Below, piece after piece: positions 1-8,772 of a stretch of DNA of 64,000 bases. Source of the stretch: Streptomyces sp. SDr-06 (GTDB lineage: Bacteria; Actinomycetota; Actinomycetes; Streptomycetales; Streptomycetaceae); assembly GCF_003324565.1 (NCBI RefSeq), contig NZ_QOLA01000018.1:1-64000 (forward strand). Reading direction: 5' to 3'. A program made the translations under genes and the position numbers. The stretch's first letter is position 1. Every line of letters begins with the position of its first letter. A model generated the notes under the pieces. It saw only the letters and a program-made list of their open reading frames with translations, made no database searches and was not told the DNA's origin.

Positions 1-420
1 CTGTGTCATTGCCTGCCGACCACACGGGCCGGACAGGACTTTTCAAAGGAACCTCGATCCACCGAAGTGGACGGGGTTGTCAATCTGGCGTTGACTTTTG
101 GCACGCTGTTGAGTTCTCAAGGAACGGCCGCTTCCTTCGTACTCACCCTCACGGGCTTTCCTCCGGGCGCTTCCCTTCGGTATTTCGTGTTCCGACTCTA
201 TCAGACTCTTTCGCGTCCGATTCCCCGTCGAATTGGGGTTTGTCTTCCCGGCTGTTGGGCCGTTCCGACGTCCCGAACTCTAGCGGATTTCCCCGGCCGA
301 TTCATAATCGAGTCTTCCGGTCCGACCGGAAATGGAATTCGGCATGCCGAAATTCATCCCGGGCGGGAGATCGTGCTGAGTTGGGTGCCGCAGAACCTGC
401 GGCGGACGGTTGCCGCAGAA
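1..420 (-). promoter_or_regulatory. rRNA operon promoter and pre-16S leader region
   Basis: No protein gene is credible in the first 522 bases. The minus strand here reads as the conserved Streptomyces rrn leader: the boxA-like element, then the GTGCCAAAAGTCAACGCCAGA block, then a CTTTGAAAAGTCCTGTC segment ending at base 1. The 16S gene itself would start just left of the window, running leftwards. Two minus-strand TAGAGT hexamers (277-282 and 195-200) look like -10 elements of tandem rrn promoters. The bases between about 420 and 522 show nothing recognisable. Identification is from remembered leader sequence; exact transcription starts are not determined. Confidence 0.8.
106..120 (-). promoter_or_regulatory. 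boxA-like antitermination element of the rrn leader
   Basis: The minus strand reads TTGAGAACTCAACAG, matching the actinobacterial rrn leader boxA-type element bound by the Nus antitermination complex. It is followed on that strand by the conserved GCGTGCC leader segment. Confidence 0.7.
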
Positions 421-522
421 CCGTTCCGGCTCCGTGGCAACTCGAAGGACCTTACGGGCCCGCACTGGCCGCGTCAACTCGAGCGTCAACCCCGCGCGGT
501 CCAGGGGCTGTAGCGTTCCTCC

Positions 523-1254
523 GTGACCTTGATCCTCGAATCCGACACCGCCGTCGCGCACGCCTGGTGGTGGCGCGCGGGCGACGGCCCCGCAGACCCC
601 GCCGACCTGGCCCTGCTCAGCAAGGAGGAGCGGGATCGTGCCGCCCGGTTCGTGCACGCGGGGGCGGCGGCGGGCTTCGTGGCGGGGCGCGCGGCGAGCC
701 GGCGGATCCTCTCGGAGCTGCTCGACGTACCGCCCACCGAGATAGGCCTCGGCCGCAGGCCGTGCCCGGGATGCGGTGATCCCCTGCACGGGCCGCCCGC
801 CGTGCTGCACCCGAGCTCCCCGTGGTGGATCAGCATTTCGCACACCGAGGGCTGCGGGATGCTCGCCGTGGCCCGCGTGCCGGTGGGGGTGGATGTCGAG
901 GTCGTACGGGAGTTCCCGATCGAGGAGCTCGCGCCGACCGCGCTGACCGAGTCGGAGCGCGGGGTCGTGCTCGGCGCGGAGGGGGATGCCCGCACCCGGG
1001 CCTTCCTGCGCTGCTGGACCCGTAAGGAAGCCGTGCTCAAGGCCGTCGGCGTCGGGATCACGACCGACCTCTCCCAAGTGGAGACCCGGCCGGAGCACGC
1101 CGGTCCGGCCGTCGTGGCGACCGGGGTGCCCGGGACTCCCGCGTCGTGGGCCGTGACGGACCTCGCGATACCCGCAGCCTGGGCGGCGGCCCTCGCCGTG
1201 CCCGCGGAACCGGGCGCCGCACTCCCCGAGGTCTGTCTCCACGAACACGCGTAG
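523..1254 (+). CDS. 4'-phosphopantetheinyl transferase (Sfp type)
   Basis: 243-residue enzyme expected to move 4'-phosphopantetheine from CoA to a serine of acyl or peptidyl carrier proteins. Both hallmark motifs are visible: VGVDVEVVR (Mg-binding Asp and Glu) about residues 120-128 and RCWTRKEAVLKAVGVGI about 165-181. An SISHTEG segment precedes the first motif, as in Sfp/EntD enzymes. The GTG start is the first in frame with a protein-like N-terminus; the Shine-Dalgarno signal is weak. It is the first gene after the rrn promoters and reads away from them. Which carrier proteins it serves (polyketide, peptide or other) cannot be told from the window. Confidence 0.88.
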   Translation: MTLILESDTAVAHAWWWRAGDGPADPADLALLSKEERDRAARFVHAGAAAGFVAGRAASRRILSELLDVPPTEIGLGRRPCPGCGDPLHGPPAVLHPSSPWWISISHTEGCGMLAVARVPVGVDVEVVREFPIEELAPTALTESERGVVLGAEGDARTRAFLRCWTRKEAVLKAVGVGITTDLSQVETRPEHAGPAVVATGVPGTPASWAVTDLAIPAAWAAALAVPAEPGAALPEVCLHEHA

Positions 1255-1515
1255 GCGCTGCTCCTCCCCCGGCGGGCGGCTTCACCGCCGGGCCGCGCAG
1301 CCTCAGGAGGCTCTCGCGCCCCAGGGGTGCGGGTGCTGAACTGTCCTGTTTTTTCAGGCGAGTTCGCCCAAACGGCAGGCCCTTCCTTGATAGGCGTTGA
1401 GTCGTGGAAAACGATCCGATGCCCATCGCCGTCCATGACTGACCTTCCGCTCCCACGAGCCGTGCCAGGCCGACCGTCCCGTACGTCACCCGTCCTGCCC
1501 CACGAGGAGAGCACC

Positions 1516-1809
1516 ATGACCCTGGAGACACTGCCGACCAGCGAGAAAGCCGGCCCGGAGGCCGCGATCGCGGAGCTCAGAAGCTCCATCGACGTGCTCG
1601 ACGCCGAGATCCTGGTCCTTCTGGAGCGCCGCCGCACACTGTCCGAGGCCGTCCAGCGGGTCCGGCTCACGGCGGGCGGGCGCCGTACCGAGTTCAGCCG
1701 CGAGAACGTGATCATCAACCGGTACGCCGACCGGTTCGGGCGGCCCGGGAGCGCCATCGCGATGAAGATCCTGGAGATCTGCCGGGGCACCATCAAGGTG
1801 AGCCGGTAG
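1516..1809 (+). CDS. Chorismate mutase, AroQ type
   Basis: 97-residue all-helical protein of the AroQ fold, converting chorismate to prephenate for Phe/Tyr synthesis. Residues 22-42 (SSIDVLDAEILVLLERRRTL) carry the family pattern IDxLDxxIlxLLxxR. A second helix has the RENVIINRYADRFG segment found in actinobacterial stand-alone mutases. The ATG at 1516 is preceded by GAGGAGAG at good spacing. An upstream in-frame extension from 1327 lacks family similarity and is not used. The 261 bases before it show no gene. No secretion signal is seen, so a cytoplasmic enzyme is expected. Confidence 0.88.
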   Translation: MTLETLPTSEKAGPEAAIAELRSSIDVLDAEILVLLERRRTLSEAVQRVRLTAGGRRTEFSRENVIINRYADRFGRPGSAIAMKILEICRGTIKVSR

Positions 1810-1872
1810 CCGCGAACGGCCAGGGGCCGGGACGGACGCGTGTCCGTCCCGGCCCCCCTCGGGTGCTCGGTC

Positions 1873-2274
1873 CTACTTCTCGTTCAGCCGCAGCGAGATG
1901 CTGTTGATGCAGTACCGCTGGTCCGTCGGGGTCGGGTAGCCCTCGCCCTCGAAGACATGGCCCAGGTGCGAGCCGCAGCGGGCGCAGCGGACCTCGGTGC
2001 GCACCATGCCGTGGGTGCGGTCCTCGATGAGTTCGACTGCCTCGCTGTCCTTCGGGTCGAAGAAGCTCGGCCAGCCGCAGTGCGACTCGAACTTCTCGCC
2101 GGAGGTGAAGAGCTCGGCGCCGCAGGCGCGGCAGGAGTACACGCCCTCCGTCTTGGTGTCCGTGTACTCACCGACGAAGGCGGGCTCCGTGCCCGCCCGG
2201 CGCAGCACCTGGTACTCGGCGGGGGTCAGCTCCGCGCGCCACTGCTCGTCCGGCTTCTCGACGTCGTACGCCAT
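1873..2274 (-). CDS. msrB: Peptide-methionine (R)-S-oxide reductase MsrB
   Basis: 133-residue MsrB that repairs methionine-R-sulfoxide in proteins using thioredoxin. The catalytic Cys lies in RYCINSISL near the C-terminus. Two CxxC pairs (CRAC and CARC) form the structural zinc site. The GWPSFFDP and SHLGHVFEGEGYP blocks are family signatures. It starts 19 bases downstream of the murC stop on the same strand, so the two may be co-transcribed with murC first. Length is typical for single-domain MsrB. Confidence 0.96.
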   Translation of the reverse strand: MAYDVEKPDEQWRAELTPAEYQVLRRAGTEPAFVGEYTDTKTEGVYSCRACGAELFTSGEKFESHCGWPSFFDPKDSEAVELIEDRTHGMVRTEVRCARCGSHLGHVFEGEGYPTPTDQRYCINSISLRLNEK

Positions 2275-2293
2275 GGGGTGCTCCTCGGTCGGA

Positions 2294-3688
2294 TCAGTTC
2301 GACAGGCGGGCCAGGATGGCCGGGCCGAGGTCCGTCACGTCGCCCGCGCCCATGGTGAGAACGAGATCGCCGGGGGCTGCCATTCCCGCGATGACGTCCG
2401 GCACGGAGGACTGGTCGTGCACGGCGGTCACCGTGGCGCCCGCGGCCTTGGCCGCGTCGATGATCAGGGCGCTGGTGACGCCGGGGACCGGGTCCTCGCG
2501 GGCCGGGTAGATGTCGAGGACTACGGAGAGGTCGGCGAGCGCCAGGGCCTCGCCCATCTCCTTGCCGAGCTCCTGGGTGCGGGAGAACAGGTGCGGCTGG
2601 AAGACCACCAGGAGACGGGAGTCCGCGGCCGCTCCCCGCATGGCCTCCAGGTCCGCGGTCATCTCGGTGGGGTGGTGCGCGTAGGAGTCGATGACCTGGA
2701 CGCCCTTGGCCTCGCCCTTGAGCTGGAGGCGGCGCTTGACTCCGGTGTACTTGCCGAGCGCCGAGGCGAGGTTGTGCGCCGGGATGCCGAGCGCGACGCC
2801 GGCGGCGAGCGCGGCCACCGCGTTGTGGGCGTAGTGGCGGCCGGGGACCGAGACCGTGAAGGTCAGGAACTTGCCGTTCAGGAGGACGGTCACCTCGGAG
2901 GCGAGGCCGCGCGCGGTGACCTTGTGGACGCGTACGTCCGCCGTCTCCGACTCCCCGTACGTGACGACGTTGAGCGAGGACAGGTCGCGGACCCGCTGGG
3001 TGAGCTCGACCGCGCCGGGCTGGTCGGCGGCGATCACCAGGGTGCCGCCGGGCCTGACCTTGCCGACGAAGGTCTCGAAGGACTCGTAGATCTCGTCCAT
3101 CGAGGCGTAGTTGGCGTGGTGGTCCAGCTCGACGTTGAGGACGATGGCGACCTCGGGGTCGTACTTCTGGAAGCTGCGGTCGCTCTCGTCGGCCTCGGCC
3201 ACGAAGATGTCGCCCTCGCCGTGGCGGGCGTTGGTGCCGGGGCCTTCGAGGTCGCCGCCGATGGCGTACGAGGGGTCGAGGCCCAGCTCGGTCAGGGCGA
3301 CGGCCAGCATCGAGGTGGTGGTCGTCTTGCCGTGGGTGCCCGCCACGGCGATCGCGCGCAGGCCGTTCATCAGCGAGGCGAGCGCGTCCGAGCGGTGTAC
3401 GACGGGCACGGACAGCTCGGCGGCGCGGGCCAGCTCGGGGTTGTCGGCGCGGATCGCGCTGGAGACGACCACGCAGGTGGCGTCGTCGGCGAGGTGACCG
3501 GCCGCGTGGCCGATGTGCACGGTGGCGCCGAGCGCGCGCAGCGCCTCGGCGGTGGCGGACTCCTTCGCGTCGCTGCCCGCGACCTCGGCTCCGCGCTGGG
3601 CCAGGATCTTCGCGATGCCCGACATGCCGGCACCGCCGATGCCGATGAAGTGCGGCCGTTCCATGGCGGTGGGAATGGCGGATGCCAT
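2294..3688 (-). CDS. murC: UDP-N-acetylmuramate--L-alanine ligase MurC
   Basis: 464-residue cytoplasmic ligase adding L-Ala to UDP-MurNAc, the first amino-acid step in peptidoglycan precursor synthesis. The N-terminal UDP-binding motif HFIGIGGAGMSGIA, the ATP loop AVAGTHGKTTTTSM and the VEADESDRSF and SYAHHPTE motifs of Mur ligases are all present. The chosen ATG (MASAIPTAMERPH) is preceded by GGGGAGAGAA; an in-frame ATG 14 codons upstream (3730) has no such signal. It precedes msrB on the minus strand. Confidence 0.96.
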   Translation of the reverse strand: MASAIPTAMERPHFIGIGGAGMSGIAKILAQRGAEVAGSDAKESATAEALRALGATVHIGHAAGHLADDATCVVVSSAIRADNPELARAAELSVPVVHRSDALASLMNGLRAIAVAGTHGKTTTTSMLAVALTELGLDPSYAIGGDLEGPGTNARHGEGDIFVAEADESDRSFQKYDPEVAIVLNVELDHHANYASMDEIYESFETFVGKVRPGGTLVIAADQPGAVELTQRVRDLSSLNVVTYGESETADVRVHKVTARGLASEVTVLLNGKFLTFTVSVPGRHYAHNAVAALAAGVALGIPAHNLASALGKYTGVKRRLQLKGEAKGVQVIDSYAHHPTEMTADLEAMRGAAADSRLLVVFQPHLFSRTQELGKEMGEALALADLSVVLDIYPAREDPVPGVTSALIIDAAKAAGATVTAVHDQSSVPDVIAGMAAPGDLVLTMGAGDVTDLGPAILARLSN

Positions 3689-3719
3689 GCGGTTCTCTCC
3701 CCGGGTGCGACGTACAGAA

Positions 3720-3751
3720 GGAGCCCCCACCCTAATTCCTGCGGGGGCTCC
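3720..3751 (-). terminator. Hairpin terminator
   Basis: Nine-base perfect inverted repeat (GGAGCCCCC at 3720-3728, GGGGGCTCC at 3743-3751) lies downstream of the 3785-4255 gene and upstream of murC. There is no U-tract, as is usual in Streptomyces. Confidence 0.6.
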
Positions 3752-3784
3752 GGCCGCGACACGGCTCCGGATGACGGGGCGGGG

Positions 3785-4255
3785 CTACTCGCTGTGGGCG
3801 AAGAGCTTCAGGACGGGGACGCCCACCTTGTGGCGGGCGCGCGAGGCCCAGTCCCGGTGGAAGAACTCCTCGACGTAGTGCGGGGCGGTCAGGACGATGA
3901 CCTCGTCGGCCCGCACCTCGTCGACGACGCCCTTGAGCTTGTCGAGGGGGTGCTCGTCGACGAGATGTCCCACCGCCTTGCTGCCGGCGTCCCGCAGCGA
4001 CTGCACGGAGTGCTGGAGAGCCAGTTCGGCGGGGCCGTGGGCGGCCTGGCCCTCGGGCTCCTCGCCCTCGTGGACGGCTTCGTCGAGTTCGCCGAGCGCC
4101 ACGTCGTCGATCGCCCGCAGCAGGCGGTCCTGGTCGCCCCTGGGCTGCATGAGCACGACGAAGGAAACCGGCTCGTCCCCGTGCAGGGTGGTGACGAATT
4201 CCACGTCGACGGAGGTCAGGGGCTTCTCGATCATCAATACGCTCGTGAACACCAC
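3785..4255 (-). CDS. Conserved actinobacterial protein, UspA-like
   Basis: 156-residue cytoplasmic protein with no catalytic motif that I recognise. The C-terminal half (RADEVIVLTAPHYVEEFFHRDW, then GVPVLKLF) has the hydrophobic-strand pattern of universal-stress or Rossmann-like nucleotide-binding folds. The middle is very acidic and helix-prone. The GTG at 4255 has GAAGGG about nine bases upstream; an ATG seven codons later is an alternative. Homologues are sometimes labelled indole-3-glycerol phosphate synthase; the sequence shows no TrpC motif, so I do not use that name. It sits between murC and a RibD-C-type reductase with hairpins on both sides, suggesting a single-gene unit. Confidence 0.7.
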   Translation of the reverse strand: MVFTSVLMIEKPLTSVDVEFVTTLHGDEPVSFVVLMQPRGDQDRLLRAIDDVALGELDEAVHEGEEPEGQAAHGPAELALQHSVQSLRDAGSKAVGHLVDEHPLDKLKGVVDEVRADEVIVLTAPHYVEEFFHRDWASRARHKVGVPVLKLFAHSE

Positions 4256-4283
4256 AGGCGCCCTTCTGTTCTCTCCATGGCCG

Positions 4284-4347
4284 CCGCCACGCCGAAGTGG
4301 CGGGTACGGCCCCTGCGGAAACCATCCTTCCCCGTGCCCGCACGGGG
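4284..4347 (-). terminator. Two hairpins after the RibD-C-type reductase gene
   Basis: Perfect stem CCGCCAC (4284-4290) with GTGGCGG (4297-4303), and CCCCGTG (4330-4336) with CACGGGG (4341-4347). Both are GC-rich short-loop hairpins in the gap downstream of the 4406-5224 gene. Confidence 0.5.
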
Positions 4348-4405
4348 TCTGCGTGAGTAAGTGTGCCCAGCGTGAGCTAACCGGAACGGCAAATTCCGCC
4401 GATTG

Positions 4406-5224
4406 TCACATCCGGCGGTAACGGGTGAACAGGAAGCCGTCGTCCTCCAGTACGGACGTCGGCGCGAACCGCTGGGGGATCCGCACGGCGGGCCCTCCGG
4501 CGATGCGCTGCGCGGCGCCCGCGGTCAGCGTCGGCGACACCGTCAGGCACAGCTCGTCGAGGATCTCGGCCGCCACGAACTGGCCGAGCAGCCGCGGGCC
4601 GCCCTCGGTCAGCAGCCGCACCAGGCCCCGGTCGGCCAGCGCCCGCAGGGCCCACGCGGGCTCGATCCCGGGGCCGTCGCCCGCGACGACCACCTTCGCG
4701 CCGGCCCGCTCGGCCTCGCGGACCCGGTCGGGGTCGGCGGCCGCCCCGGTGAGGATCAGGGTGGGCACCAGCGGCGAGGTGAACAGGGGCATCGAGAAGT
4801 CGAAGTCCAGGCTGGCGCTCACGACGGCGATCACCGGGACCGGGCCCTGCCCGGCCGCCTTGCGGCGCTCGGCGAACTCGGCCCGTGCCCTGGCCGGCCG
4901 GTACCCCTCCAGGCGTACCGTTTCCGCACCCACCACGACCGCGTCCGCCAGCGCCCGCAGGGTGCCGAAGATCCGCATGTCGGTCTCCGAGGACAGCGGC
5001 TGCGAGCGGCCGTCGTGCTGGCCCGCGCCGTCGAGCGAGGACACCATGTTGGCCCGCAGCCAGGGGCCGTCCGTACGGGGATAGGCGTAGGCATCGGCCA
5101 GCCGGTCGAGCGACCACTCCGCGTCGGCGGCGGGAGCGGCCGACGCGGCGACCCTGTCGGCGTCGGCGTCCAGGGCGCCTGCGGCATCCGGTGTCTGGTC
5201 GGTCACAGGGAACAGTTGTCGCAT
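4406..5224 (-). CDS. Pyrimidine reductase family protein (RibD C-terminal domain)
   Basis: 272-residue protein of the RibD-C/dihydrofolate reductase-like fold, which uses NADPH to reduce the ribosyl group of riboflavin intermediates or related compounds. Visible hallmarks are RANMVSSLDG near residue 58, DAVVVGAETVR near 92 and LLTEGGPRLLGQF near 205. The deaminase half of bifunctional RibD is absent, so it is a stand-alone reductase; an exact substrate cannot be assigned. The ATG at 5224 lies in a 37-base gap from the divergent zapE, so the two may share a regulatory region. Confidence 0.82.
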   Translation of the reverse strand: MRQLFPVTDQTPDAAGALDADADRVAASAAPAADAEWSLDRLADAYAYPRTDGPWLRANMVSSLDGAGQHDGRSQPLSSETDMRIFGTLRALADAVVVGAETVRLEGYRPARARAEFAERRKAAGQGPVPVIAVVSASLDFDFSMPLFTSPLVPTLILTGAAADPDRVREAERAGAKVVVAGDGPGIEPAWALRALADRGLVRLLTEGGPRLLGQFVAAEILDELCLTVSPTLTAGAAQRIAGGPAVRIPQRFAPTSVLEDDGFLFTRYRRM

Positions 5225-5261
5225 GCCGTGCAGTCTGGCACGACCCTTACAGTGGGGAACT

Positions 5262-6329
5262 GTGTCGACCAGCCCCATAACCCAAGCGGCCCCGGTGTCG
5301 CTCTGCGCCCGCGCGCCGCATGTCCCCGCCGACCGTCTGGTCGCCGAGATGGTGCCGCCGCCGCGGTTCGACTCGGTCCGCTTCGAGACGTACGTACCGG
5401 ACCCGAACCAGCCCAGCCAGGCCGAGGCGGTCACCGTGCTCTCCTCGTTCGCGGCGGGGCTCGGCGGGGCGCACGCCGTGGGGGCGAAGCGCCGGTGGTT
5501 CGCGAAGAAGCCGGCCGCCGCCACCGGGCCGCGCGGGGTGTACCTGGACGGCGGGTACGGCGTCGGCAAGACCCACCTGCTCGCCTCGCTGTGGCACGCC
5601 ACCCCGGCCGAGCCCGCGCTCAAGGCCTTCGGGACCTTCGTCGAGCTGACGAACCTGGTCGGCGCGCTCGGATTCCAGCAGACCGTGCAGACCCTGAGCG
5701 GCCACCGGCTGCTGTGCATCGACGAGTTCGAGCTGGACGACCCGGGTGACACCGTGCTGGTGTCCTCGCTGCTCGGCAAGCTGGTCGAGCAGGGCGTGGC
5801 GCTCGCCGCCACCTCCAACACGCTGCCCGGCAAGCTCGGCGAGGGCCGGTTCGCGGCCGCCGACTTCCTGCGCGAGATCCAGGGCCTTTCGGCGCACTTC
5901 CGGCCGCTCAGGATCGACGGCGAGGACTACCGCCACCGCGGTCTGCCCGAGGCCCCGGCCCCGTTCTCCGATGAGCAGGTCACCCGGGCCGCGTACGCCA
6001 CCGAGGGTGCGGCCCTCGACGACTTCCCGCAGCTCCTCGACCACCTCTCGCGCGTCCACCCCAGCCGGTACGGGGCCCTGACGGACGGCGTGCGCGCGGT
6101 CTGCCTGACCGATGTGCGGCCGGTGCCCGACCAGTCGACCGCGCTGCGGCTCGTGGTGCTCGCCGACCGCCTCTACGACCGCGAGGTGCCGGTGCTCGCC
6201 TCGGGCCTGCCCTTCGACCGGCTGTTCAGTGACGAGATGCTGAACGGCGGCTACCGCAAGAAGTACTTCCGGGCGATCTCCCGGCTGACCGCGCTCGCCC
6301 GCGACGCGAAGGGCCTTGTCGCGCAGTAG
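5262..6329 (+). CDS. zapE: Cell division ATPase ZapE (AFG1 family)
   Basis: 355-residue AFG1/ZapE-type P-loop ATPase. Walker A is GGYGVGKTHLLASL and Walker B is LLCIDEFELDDPGDT. An ATSNTLPGKLGEGRF sensor-like segment and the PFDRLFSDEMLNGGYRKKYF C-terminal block are typical. In proteobacteria ZapE acts on the FtsZ ring; its role in filamentous actinobacteria is not settled. The GTG at 5262 follows AGTGGGGAACT; an ATG 13 codons upstream would overlap the divergent reductase start and is unlikely. Confidence 0.9.
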   Translation: MSTSPITQAAPVSLCARAPHVPADRLVAEMVPPPRFDSVRFETYVPDPNQPSQAEAVTVLSSFAAGLGGAHAVGAKRRWFAKKPAAATGPRGVYLDGGYGVGKTHLLASLWHATPAEPALKAFGTFVELTNLVGALGFQQTVQTLSGHRLLCIDEFELDDPGDTVLVSSLLGKLVEQGVALAATSNTLPGKLGEGRFAAADFLREIQGLSAHFRPLRIDGEDYRHRGLPEAPAPFSDEQVTRAAYATEGAALDDFPQLLDHLSRVHPSRYGALTDGVRAVCLTDVRPVPDQSTALRLVVLADRLYDREVPVLASGLPFDRLFSDEMLNGGYRKKYFRAISRLTALARDAKGLVAQ

Positions 6330-6395
6330 GTTTGGGGCCGAGGGGGCCGAAGCTGCATCCGTCCGTGGCTCCCTCGGCCACAGAAGGGAATCACC

Positions 6396-6821
6396 ATGGC
6401 CACCACGCGCACGGCGCACACGGTCTGGGAAGGCGAGCTCATCAAGGGCTCCGGCACCGTCACGTTCGACTCCTCGGGCATCGCGTCCCAGGCGGTCTCC
6501 TGGCCGTCCCGCGCCGAGCAGGCCAACGGCAAGACCAGCCCGGAGGAGCTCATCGCGGGCGCCCACTCCAGCTGCTTCTCGATGGCCCTCTCGCACGGCC
6601 TGACCGGCGCGGGCACCCCGCCCACCCGCCTGGAGACCAAGGCCGACGTCACCTTCCAGCCCGGCGAGGGCATCACCGGCATCCACCTCACGGTGCGCGG
6701 CGAGGTGCCGGGCCTGGACGAGCAGGGCTTCCAGGCCGCCGCCGAGGACGCCAAGAAGAACTGCCCGGTGAGCCAGGCCCTTTCGGGGACCACCATCACG
6801 CTCACCGCCGAGCTCGCCTGA
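6396..6821 (+). CDS. osmC: OsmC family peroxiredoxin
   Basis: 141-residue thiol peroxidase that reduces organic hydroperoxides. It has the two conserved redox cysteines in AGAHSSCFSMALS (residues about 50-62) and AKKNCPVSQALSG (about 112-124). The N-terminal HTVWEGELIKGSGTV matches OsmC more closely than Ohr. AAGGGAATCACC precedes the ATG. It lies 66 bases after zapE and 79 bases before ppk2, all on the plus strand. Confidence 0.93.
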   Translation: MATTRTAHTVWEGELIKGSGTVTFDSSGIASQAVSWPSRAEQANGKTSPEELIAGAHSSCFSMALSHGLTGAGTPPTRLETKADVTFQPGEGITGIHLTVRGEVPGLDEQGFQAAAEDAKKNCPVSQALSGTTITLTAELA

Positions 6822-6900
6822 GGCTCGCGCCAGCGGTAGCGCCGGGCGCCGTTCCATCGCACGATCGAGGGAACGTACCGGCGGCCGGAAGGGGTGCGCA

Positions 6901-7773
6901 GTGGCCGGGAAGGGCAGGAAGAACGAGCCCGGACAGGACCTCCGCGCGCTGCTGCGCATCCCCGAGGGCACCCGCCCCGACCTCGCCTCGTACGCCGGGG
7001 ACCCCCTGCCCGCCGGGCCGCGGGACAAGGCCGCGGGTCTCAGGGAAACCGCCCGGATGGGTGAACGGCTCGCCGGTCTCCAGGAGCGCCTGTACGCGGC
7101 GAGCACGGCGGGCGACAGGCGGCGGATCCTGCTGGTGCTCCAGGGCATGGACACCAGTGGCAAGGGCGGCACCGTCAAGCACGTGATCGGCCTGTTCAAC
7201 CCCTCCGGCTGCCGCATCAAGGCGTTCAAGGAGCCGACCCGCGAAGAGCTGGCTCACCCCTTCCTGTGGCGCGTCGCCCAGGCCCTGCCGCTGCCCGGCG
7301 AGATCGGCATCTTCGACCGCTCGCACTACGAGGACGTCCTGATCGCCCGCGTCCGCGCGCTGGTCCCGCGCCCCCAACTGGCGCGCCGCTACGAGGAGAT
7401 CAACCACTTCGAGCGGTCTCTGGTGGACGACGGCGTGAGCGTCGTGAAGGTGTTCCTGCACATCGGTTACGAGCAGCAGCGCCGCCGTCTGCTGGCGCGC
7501 CTCGACAACCCGGACAAGCACTGGAAGTTCAGCCCCGGGGACATCGACGAGCGGGCGCTGTGGCCCGCGTATCAGAAGGCGTACGAGATCGCCCTTGAGC
7601 GGTGCTCCACCGCAGCCGCCCCCTGGTACCTCGTGCCGGCCGACCGCAAGTGGTACCGCGACTGGGCGGTCGGCAGGCTGCTCCTGGAGCATCTCGAAGC
7701 GCTCGACCCGCGGTACCCGCCGGGCGGCTTCGACGTGGCGGAGTGCAGGCGGCGCCTGCTGGCGGAGGGGTGA
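6901..7773 (+). CDS. ppk2: Polyphosphate kinase 2 family protein
   Basis: 290-residue PPK2-family phosphotransferase that moves phosphate between polyphosphate and nucleotides. Walker A is LQGMDTSGKGG (about residues 81-91), the base-binding lid follows, and Walker B lies in FDRSHYEDVLIARV (about 138-151). KHWKFSPGDIDERALW and WYLVPADRKWYRDW are PPK2 signatures. The N-terminal extension of about 50 residues resembles the polyphosphate:AMP/ADP (class II/III) type; the preferred nucleotide cannot be fixed by eye. The GTG has GGAAGGGGTG upstream. Confidence 0.9.
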   Translation: MAGKGRKNEPGQDLRALLRIPEGTRPDLASYAGDPLPAGPRDKAAGLRETARMGERLAGLQERLYAASTAGDRRRILLVLQGMDTSGKGGTVKHVIGLFNPSGCRIKAFKEPTREELAHPFLWRVAQALPLPGEIGIFDRSHYEDVLIARVRALVPRPQLARRYEEINHFERSLVDDGVSVVKVFLHIGYEQQRRRLLARLDNPDKHWKFSPGDIDERALWPAYQKAYEIALERCSTAAAPWYLVPADRKWYRDWAVGRLLLEHLEALDPRYPPGGFDVAECRRRLLAEG

Positions 7774-7785
7774 CCCCGGGGCGGC

Positions 7786-8541
7786 TCACGCCGAGTGGCT
7801 CAGCAGGCCCGAGAGGTCCACGCTGGCCGCGGCGGACGGGGTGGCGGACGGAACCGGCTGGTCGAACCCGTCGAAGCGGACGGTCGCGTCCGGGGCCGCG
7901 CCGGTCCTGGCGACGGTGATCCGCACCGGGTAGGGCTTGCCGGTCGCCGCCACGTCGAGGGTGTGGACGCGGCCCTGCTCGGTGGCCGAGACGGGGATGA
8001 CGGCGGTGCCGTCGACCGTGGTCGGTCTGCCTTTCGTGAGCCCGGTGGTGGGCATCGCGGCGGAGGTGTCGAGGTACTTCTGGAAGGTGTCGAGATCGCA
8101 CACGGCGGTCGTGTTCCGCAGCACCGGATCGCTGGTGGTGCCCTTGAGGTACCGGTCGCCGACGAGCGAGGCGAGCGCGCTGCCGCCGCCGGGCACCTCG
8201 TTCTTCCAGAACGCGGCGTCCGGCTTCATCCAGATGTCGGCGCCGCGCTTCACGATCTCGACCGAGCCCTGCGGGCCGAGGCTCACCGAGCCCCGGCAGT
8301 TCCCGGACCGGTCGAGCGTCAGGTCGAAGGAGGTCGAGCTGCCCGGTGTGCCGAGCTCGCCCTTGGCCGTCACATGCAGCGAGTGCGCGCCGAGCAGGGC
8401 CTCGTGGGAGCGCTGGGAGATCTGCTCGGCGGTGAGGGAGCCGGTGTCGTCCGCGTGCGCGGTGGCCGCGCCCGCGAGCGAGAGCACCACGGCGGCCGAG
8501 CAGAGTGCCGCCGAGCCCGCGGCTGTACGGGATCCGGCCAC
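7786..8541 (-). CDS. Secreted protein, LppX/LprG-like
   Basis: 251-residue exported protein. An N-terminal Sec signal ends in ATAHADD with an AxA cleavage site, and there is no lipobox Cys at the junction. The mature part has the alternating-strand pattern of LppX/LprAFG-like lipid carriers: SRSHEALLGAHSLHVTAKGEL, a GNCRGSVSLG segment, then GADIWMKPDAAFWK. Two cysteines could form a disulfide. The GTG at 8541 is preceded by GGAGGCGAC, a strong ribosome site that rules out the longer frame beginning at 8751. It converges on ppk2 with a 12-base gap. A lipid-binding role is inferred only from fold-like resemblance. Confidence 0.72.
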   Translation of the reverse strand: MAGSRTAAGSAALCSAAVVLSLAGAATAHADDTGSLTAEQISQRSHEALLGAHSLHVTAKGELGTPGSSTSFDLTLDRSGNCRGSVSLGPQGSVEIVKRGADIWMKPDAAFWKNEVPGGGSALASLVGDRYLKGTTSDPVLRNTTAVCDLDTFQKYLDTSAAMPTTGLTKGRPTTVDGTAVIPVSATEQGRVHTLDVAATGKPYPVRITVARTGAAPDATVRFDGFDQPVPSATPSAAASVDLSGLLSHSA

Positions 8542-8772
8542 GTCGCCTCCCTGGGCCGTGAACCGCGCCCCGCCTGCGAAAGGGCCGTTCGGGCGCGTGT
8601 TCCGTATGCAACGAGCGTAGTCCGCGGGGGCGCGTCGGGCGCGTTGCGGGGCTTGGGTCCCAGGGACCGCAGGGGCCGCGCGGTGACCCGGTTGTGCGGC
8701 ATTGGCCGGAATCTCCGCGCCGACCAGTGCGCCGCTCACAAATCGGTCCATACGATCGGTTAATTTCCGAAA

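Noticed and set aside
3..779. Open frame over the first 0.8 kb on the plus strand
   Set aside because: The first half is the antisense of the conserved rrn leader and the second half overlaps the phosphopantetheinyl transferase in another frame.
2294..3730. Longer murC starting at 3730
   Set aside because: The extra 14 residues lack family similarity, and a good ribosome site lies before the ATG at 3688.
3785..4255. Indole-3-glycerol phosphate synthase annotation
   Set aside because: Too short (156 residues) and without the TrpC barrel motifs.
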